Of a stretch of DNA of 40,707 nucleotides, positions 37,332-40,707 are shown piece after piece. Source of the stretch: Pseudomonas cyclaminis. Its GTDB lineage: Bacteria > Pseudomonadota > Gammaproteobacteria > Pseudomonadales > Pseudomonadaceae. A model generated the notes under the pieces. It was given only the letters and a program-made list of their open reading frames with translations, ran no database searches and was not told the origin of the DNA. Both the position numbers and the translations under genes were made by a program. The stretch covers positions 1 to 40,707 of the forward strand of contig NZ_JADDUM010000021.1 in NCBI RefSeq assembly GCF_015163715.1, given 5' to 3'. Each line of letters begins with the position of its first letter. Position 1 is the first letter of the stretch.

Positions 37332-38692
37332 ATCAGCCCCGTCATTGCCCAGCCGTATTGATCGCCGCACCGGCGTCCGGCCAGGGCAAAACCACCGTCA
37401 CCGCTGCGCTGGCGCGTTTGCACCGCAACCTGGGGCGCAAGGTGCGTGTGTTCAAATGCGGCCCGGACTTCCTGGACCCGATGATCCACGAGCGCGCCAG
37501 CGGGGCGCCGGTGTATCAATTGGACATGTGGATGGTGGGCGAACAGGAAAGTCGCCGCCTGCTGTGGGAAGCAGCGGGGGAGGCCGACCTGATCCTGATC
37601 GAAGGCGTAATGGGCCTGTTCGACGGCACGCCCTCCAGCGCCGACCTGGCGCGCCACTTCGGCGTGCCGGTGCTGGGCGTGATTGATGGCACCGCCATGG
37701 CCCAGACCTTTGGCGCCCTGGCACTGGGCCTGGCGCGCTACCAGCCGGACCTGCCATTCGCCGGCGTGCTGGCCAACCGCGTCGGCACGTTGCGCCATGC
37801 GCAGTTGCTTGAAGGCAGTCTCACCGAAGGCCTGCGCTGGTACGGCGCGCTCTCCCGCGAGACCGGAATCGAGCTGCCGAGCCGTCATCTGGGGCTGGTG
37901 CAAGCCAGCGAACTGAATGACCTCGATGCACGCCTGGATGCCGCCGCCCAAGCCTTGGGCAGCAGTTGCGAAGTCGCCTTGCCGCCACCGGTGACCTTCG
38001 CCGCGCCTGAAGTGATCGACGCCGAGCCGCTGTTGGCCGGTGTCCGCATTGCCGTGGCCCGCGACGAAGCCTTCGCCTTTACCTACGGTGCCAGCCTCGA
38101 CCTGTTGCGGGCGATGGGCGCCGAGCTGACGTTTTTCTCGCCGATCCATGACCCCGCATTGCCTGACGCCGACAGTCTCTATCTGCCCGGCGGTTACCCG
38201 GAATTGCACCACCAGGCGCTGGCGCAAAACACCTCGATGCTTGATGCCATCCGTGCGCACCACGCGGCGGGTAAACCGCTGCTCGCTGAGTGCGGCGGCA
38301 TGCTGTATCTGCTGGACTCGCTCACCGACGTCGACGGCCATCGCGCCGAACTGCTTGGCTTGTTGCAGGGGGATGCGGTGATGCAGAAGAAACTGGCGGC
38401 ACTGGCCCTGCAAAGTGTCGAGTTGCCGGAAGGCACATTGCGCGGGCATACCTATCACCATTCCTTGACCACCACCGCGTGGGAGCCCATCGCTCGCGGC
38501 CTGAGCCCCAATGGAGGGCGCGGCGCCGAGGCGGTTTACCGACAAGGGCGCATGACTGCTTCCTACGTGCACTTTTACTTTCCGTCGAACCCGCTTGCGG
38601 TGGCCGCATTGTTTTTGCCTCTCACAGGGGAATGCATTCGAAATGTGGGAGGGGCGGTGCGACGATTCGACTTGCCCCAGATGAAGCCATGA
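37328..38692 (+). CDS. cobB: Cobyrinate a,c-diamide synthase
   Basis: 454 aa. AVLIAAPASGQGKTTVTAAL is the ATP-binding P-loop and the glutaminase half has LLAECGGMLYLLDSLTD (nucleophile Cys) and ASYVHFYFPSNP at its end. It amidates the a and c side chains of cobyrinate using glutamine. The start is a TTG (MNQPRHCP) overlapping the cobO stop, so it depends on coupling. The normal end of the family is FPSNP...LFLP; here 25 more residues follow, encoded by a REP-like sequence (38641-38682). Confidence 0.9.
   Translation: MNQPRHCPAVLIAAPASGQGKTTVTAALARLHRNLGRKVRVFKCGPDFLDPMIHERASGAPVYQLDMWMVGEQESRRLLWEAAGEADLILIEGVMGLFDGTPSSADLARHFGVPVLGVIDGTAMAQTFGALALGLARYQPDLPFAGVLANRVGTLRHAQLLEGSLTEGLRWYGALSRETGIELPSRHLGLVQASELNDLDARLDAAAQALGSSCEVALPPPVTFAAPEVIDAEPLLAGVRIAVARDEAFAFTYGASLDLLRAMGAELTFFSPIHDPALPDADSLYLPGGYPELHHQALAQNTSMLDAIRAHHAAGKPLLAECGGMLYLLDSLTDVDGHRAELLGLLQGDAVMQKKLAALALQSVELPEGTLRGHTYHHSLTTTAWEPIARGLSPNGGRGAEAVYRQGRMTASYVHFYFPSNPLAVAALFLPLTGECIRNVGGAVRRFDLPQMKP
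38641..38682. repeat. REP element inside the 3' end of cobB
   Basis: AATGTGGGAGGGGC...TTGCCCCAGATG is a REP core with an insert of about 15 bases in its loop. It is translated as the final residues of CobB and ends eight bases from the bluB start codon. Confidence 0.6.
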
Positions 38693-39339
38693 CAGACAAC
38701 GCCTTCCCCGAGTCCGACCGCCAGGCCGTCTACCGCGCCATCGCCGAGCGCCGCGACATGCGCCATTTCAGCGGCGGCACGGTCGCCCCGGAGTTGCTCC
38801 ACCGCATGCTCCAGGCCGCGCACCAGGCCCCGAGTGTGGGCCTGATGCAGCCGTGGCGTTTTATCCGCATCAGCAACCGCCACCTGCGCGGGCAGATCCA
38901 GCAACTGGTCGAAGAAGAGCGCGTGCGCACCGCCGAGGCCCTGGGCGAGCGCTCCGATGAATTTATGAAACTCAAGGTCGAGGGCATCAATGACTGTGCC
39001 GAAGTCCTGGTGGCGGCGTTGATGGATGATCGCGAGCGCCATATCTTCGGCCGGCGCACCTTGCCGGAAATGGACATGGCTTCGCTGTCCTGTGCGATCC
39101 AGAACCTGTGGCTGGCCGCTCGTGCGGAAGGCCTGGGCATGGGCTGGGTGTCGTTGTTCGAACCCCAGGCCCTGGCCGATCTGCTGGGCCTGCCGCCCGG
39201 CGCCAAACCCCTGGCCGTGTTGTGCCTGGGGCCGGTCGCCGAGTTCTATCCGGCACCGATGTTGCAGCTCGAAGGCTGGACCGAACCGCGTCCGCTGAGT
39301 GACATGTTGTATGAGAATACGTGGGGAGTGAGTCAATGA
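38689..39339 (+). CDS. bluB: 5,6-dimethylbenzimidazole synthase
   Basis: A 216-aa nitroreductase-fold protein. [40 protein letters not shown] (flavin-binding), and [20 protein letters not shown] match BluB. It cleaves reduced FMN with oxygen to make the lower ligand of B12, dimethylbenzimidazole, so it supports aerobic B12 synthesis. The ATG overlaps the cobB stop and its stop overlaps cobD, both by ATGA. Confidence 0.92.
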   Translation: MTDNAFPESDRQAVYRAIAERRDMRHFSGGTVAPELLHRMLQAAHQAPSVGLMQPWRFIRISNRHLRGQIQQLVEEERVRTAEALGERSDEFMKLKVEGINDCAEVLVAALMDDRERHIFGRRTLPEMDMASLSCAIQNLWLAARAEGLGMGWVSLFEPQALADLLGLPPGAKPLAVLCLGPVAEFYPAPMLQLEGWTEPRPLSDMLYENTWGVSQ

Positions 39340-40244
39340 GTGTGGCCTTGCTGTGTGTCGCTGCAGTGGCGCTGGATGCGCTGTTGGGCGAGCCCAGGCG
39401 CTGGCATCCGCTGGTGGCGTTCGGCAATTTCGCCGGGCGCATCGAGCAGCGTTTCAATAGTGGTGGTCGTGGCTGGCGCAGCCACGGCGTGACCGCCTGG
39501 TTTATCGCCGTGGTGCCGTTGACCCTGCTGGCCACCGCCTTGTCGTGGGCGCCGTATATCGGCTGGGTACTGGAGATCCTGGCGCTGTACTGCGCCCTCG
39601 GCATGCGCAGCCTCGGCGAACATGTGATCCCGGTGGCCCAGGCGTTGCGCAGTGATGACCTGGATCAAGCGCGCACACGGGTCAGCTACCTGGTGAGCCG
39701 CCAGACCAGCGAGCTGGACCGCACCGAAGTTGCCCGCGCCGCCACCGAATCGGTGCTGGAAAACGGCAGCGACGCGGTATTCGCCGCGATTTTCTGGTTT
39801 GTCGTCGCGGGCGTGCCGGGTGTGGTGCTCTACCGCTTGAGCAACACCCTCGACGCCATGTGGGGCTATCGCAATGAACGCTTCGAGCGCTTCGGCTGGG
39901 CCGCAGCGAAAATCGACGACGCGCTCAACTACATTCCTGCACGCCTGGTGGCGTTGACCTACGCGGTACTTGGCAACACCCGCCTGGCCCTCAAATGCTG
40001 GCGCACCCAGGGGCCGACCTGGGACAGCCCCAACGCCGGGCCAGTGATGGCGGCCGGCGCAGGCGCGTTGGGTGTTGAATTGGGCGGCGCCGCGATCTAT
40101 CACGGTGAAGTGCACCAACGCCCGCAATTGGGCGAAGGCCCGGCGGCGGATGCCGATTCCATCGACCGAGGCTGGCAACTGGTGCAGCGCGGCGTATGGT
40201 TATGGCTGCTGATCCTATGTGCGGGGGCGCAATTCTATGCTTGA
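39336..40244 (+). CDS. cobD: Adenosylcobinamide-phosphate synthase (CobD/CbiB)
   Basis: A 302-aa membrane protein with about five segments. [60 protein letters not shown] and [20 protein letters not shown] are CbiB/CobD signatures. It attaches the aminopropanol (phosphate) arm to adenosylcobyric acid. It starts inside the bluB stop and its last eight bases overlap cobC. Confidence 0.93.
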   Translation: MSVALLCVAAVALDALLGEPRRWHPLVAFGNFAGRIEQRFNSGGRGWRSHGVTAWFIAVVPLTLLATALSWAPYIGWVLEILALYCALGMRSLGEHVIPVAQALRSDDLDQARTRVSYLVSRQTSELDRTEVARAATESVLENGSDAVFAAIFWFVVAGVPGVVLYRLSNTLDAMWGYRNERFERFGWAAAKIDDALNYIPARLVALTYAVLGNTRLALKCWRTQGPTWDSPNAGPVMAAGAGALGVELGGAAIYHGEVHQRPQLGEGPAADADSIDRGWQLVQRGVWLWLLILCAGAQFYA

Positions 40245-40707
40245 ACACGGTGGCCGGTTGCGTAAGGCGTCCATTCAATATGGGATCGCCGAGGCCGATT
40301 GGCTCGACCTGTCCAGCGGCCTCGCGCCCTGGCCCTGGCCGATCCCGGAGATTCCCCTGCGGGCCTGGGCGCGGTTGCCGGAGACGGACGACGGCTTGGA
40401 GCAGGCCGCCAGCGAATACTACGGTGCCGCGCATTTATTGCCGGTGGCCGGTTCCCAGGCGGCGATCCAGTTGCTGCCGCGCCTGCGCCGGTCCGGCAAA
40501 GTCGGTGTGCTCTCGCCGTGCTACGCCGAGCATGCCGAAGCCTGGCGCCGCGCCGGGTATGTGGTGCGCGAAGTGCAGGAGCAGGAAGTCGACTTCTTCC
40601 TCGACGGCCTCGACGTTTTGGTGGTGGTCAACCCCAACAATCCCACGGGCCAGAGCCTGACGCCCCAGCGCCTGCTGGACTGGCACACACGGCTGGCCCA
40701 GCGCGGC
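40237..40707 (+). CDS. cobC: Threonine-phosphate decarboxylase CobC (partial, cut by window end)
   Basis: 157 codons of a fold type I PLP enzyme. [54 protein letters not shown] and [20 protein letters not shown] are typical of CobC/CobD-type threonine-phosphate decarboxylases, which supply (R)-1-amino-2-propanol phosphate for the B12 nucleotide loop. The PLP lysine lies beyond the window. It overlaps cobD by eight bases. Confidence 0.9.
   Translation, partial: MLEHGGRLRKASIQYGIAEADWLDLSSGLAPWPWPIPEIPLRAWARLPETDDGLEQAASEYYGAAHLLPVAGSQAAIQLLPRLRRSGKVGVLSPCYAEHAEAWRRAGYVVREVQEQEVDFFLDGLDVLVVVNPNNPTGQSLTPQRLLDWHTRLAQRG

Noticed and set aside
1..40707. tRNA, rRNA, CRISPR array, insertion sequence or origin
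   Set aside because: No cloverleaf with a GGTTCGAATCC-like arm, no regular spaced direct repeats and no transposase frame were seen on either strand.

Overview
The window looks like chromosome from the Pseudomonas fluorescens group. The proteins are Pseudomonas-like (copCD, gbuA/gbuR with its transporters, relA-mazG, purMN, hda, a cobalamin operon). GC and GC3 are high, and several hairpins carry the GTGGGAGGGGCTTGCCCC core of fluorescens-type REP repeats. No rRNA, tRNA, IS element or CRISPR array was seen. All identifications come from reading the sequence and recalling families; no database search was run.

Layout. (1) 1-3.4 kb: end of a copper operon (probable copB tail, copC, copD), a convergent DUF6279 lipoprotein, an outer-membrane TorF-type protein and a small SutA-like protein. 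(2) 3.4-6.3 kb: an AT-richer island with decayed prophage pieces: a P2-type portal fragment, an integrase tail, a small hypothetical gene, and a leader that folds like a phage C4 antisense RNA ahead of a 24-codon ORF and a frameshifted DUF3077 gene. (3) 6.3-11.4 kb: cvfB, a DUF2177 membrane protein, an NCS1 permease behind a sigma-54-like promoter, an MFS transporter and a divergent LysR regulator. (4) 11.5-14.7 kb, accessory: a 40-aa PA1414-type protein, a leaderless peptidoglycan amidase translationally coupled to a lipoprotein (effector/immunity-like), and a 520-aa fusion of a degenerate D-2-hydroxyacid dehydrogenase with a short FAD-oxidoreductase-like module.

(5) 14.7-20.2 kb: the guanidinobutyrase locus, one minus-strand operon (gbuA, NTF2-like protein, NCS1 permease, Na+/solute symporter) with a strong terminator, and divergent gbuR separated from it by a TTAG-N11-CTAA LysR-type box. 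(6) 20.2-22.2 kb: a DTW-domain tRNA aminocarboxypropyltransferase, and a glycerophosphodiesterase-like protein with a type III effector-like N terminus behind a very good hrp box (GGAACTGA-N13-CCACTTA). (7) 22.3-28.5 kb: cysM, rlmD (single-base frameshift), relA, mazG, DUF2058. (8) 28.5-35.7 kb: housekeeping genes in the order known from P. aeruginosa PA0943-PA0948: DUF3108, purN, purM, DUF2066, PerM-type permease, hda. (9) 35-36.4 kb: two tandem NlpC/P60 lipoproteins. (10) 36.4 kb to the end: an adenosylcobalamin riboswitch and the tightly overlapping operon cobO-cobB-bluB-cobD-cobC (cobC cut by the window end).

Most unusual items: the C4-like RNA/small ORF/DUF3077 arrangement, the hrp-box GDPD candidate effector, the amidase-lipoprotein pair, and the 520-aa fusion oxidoreductase.
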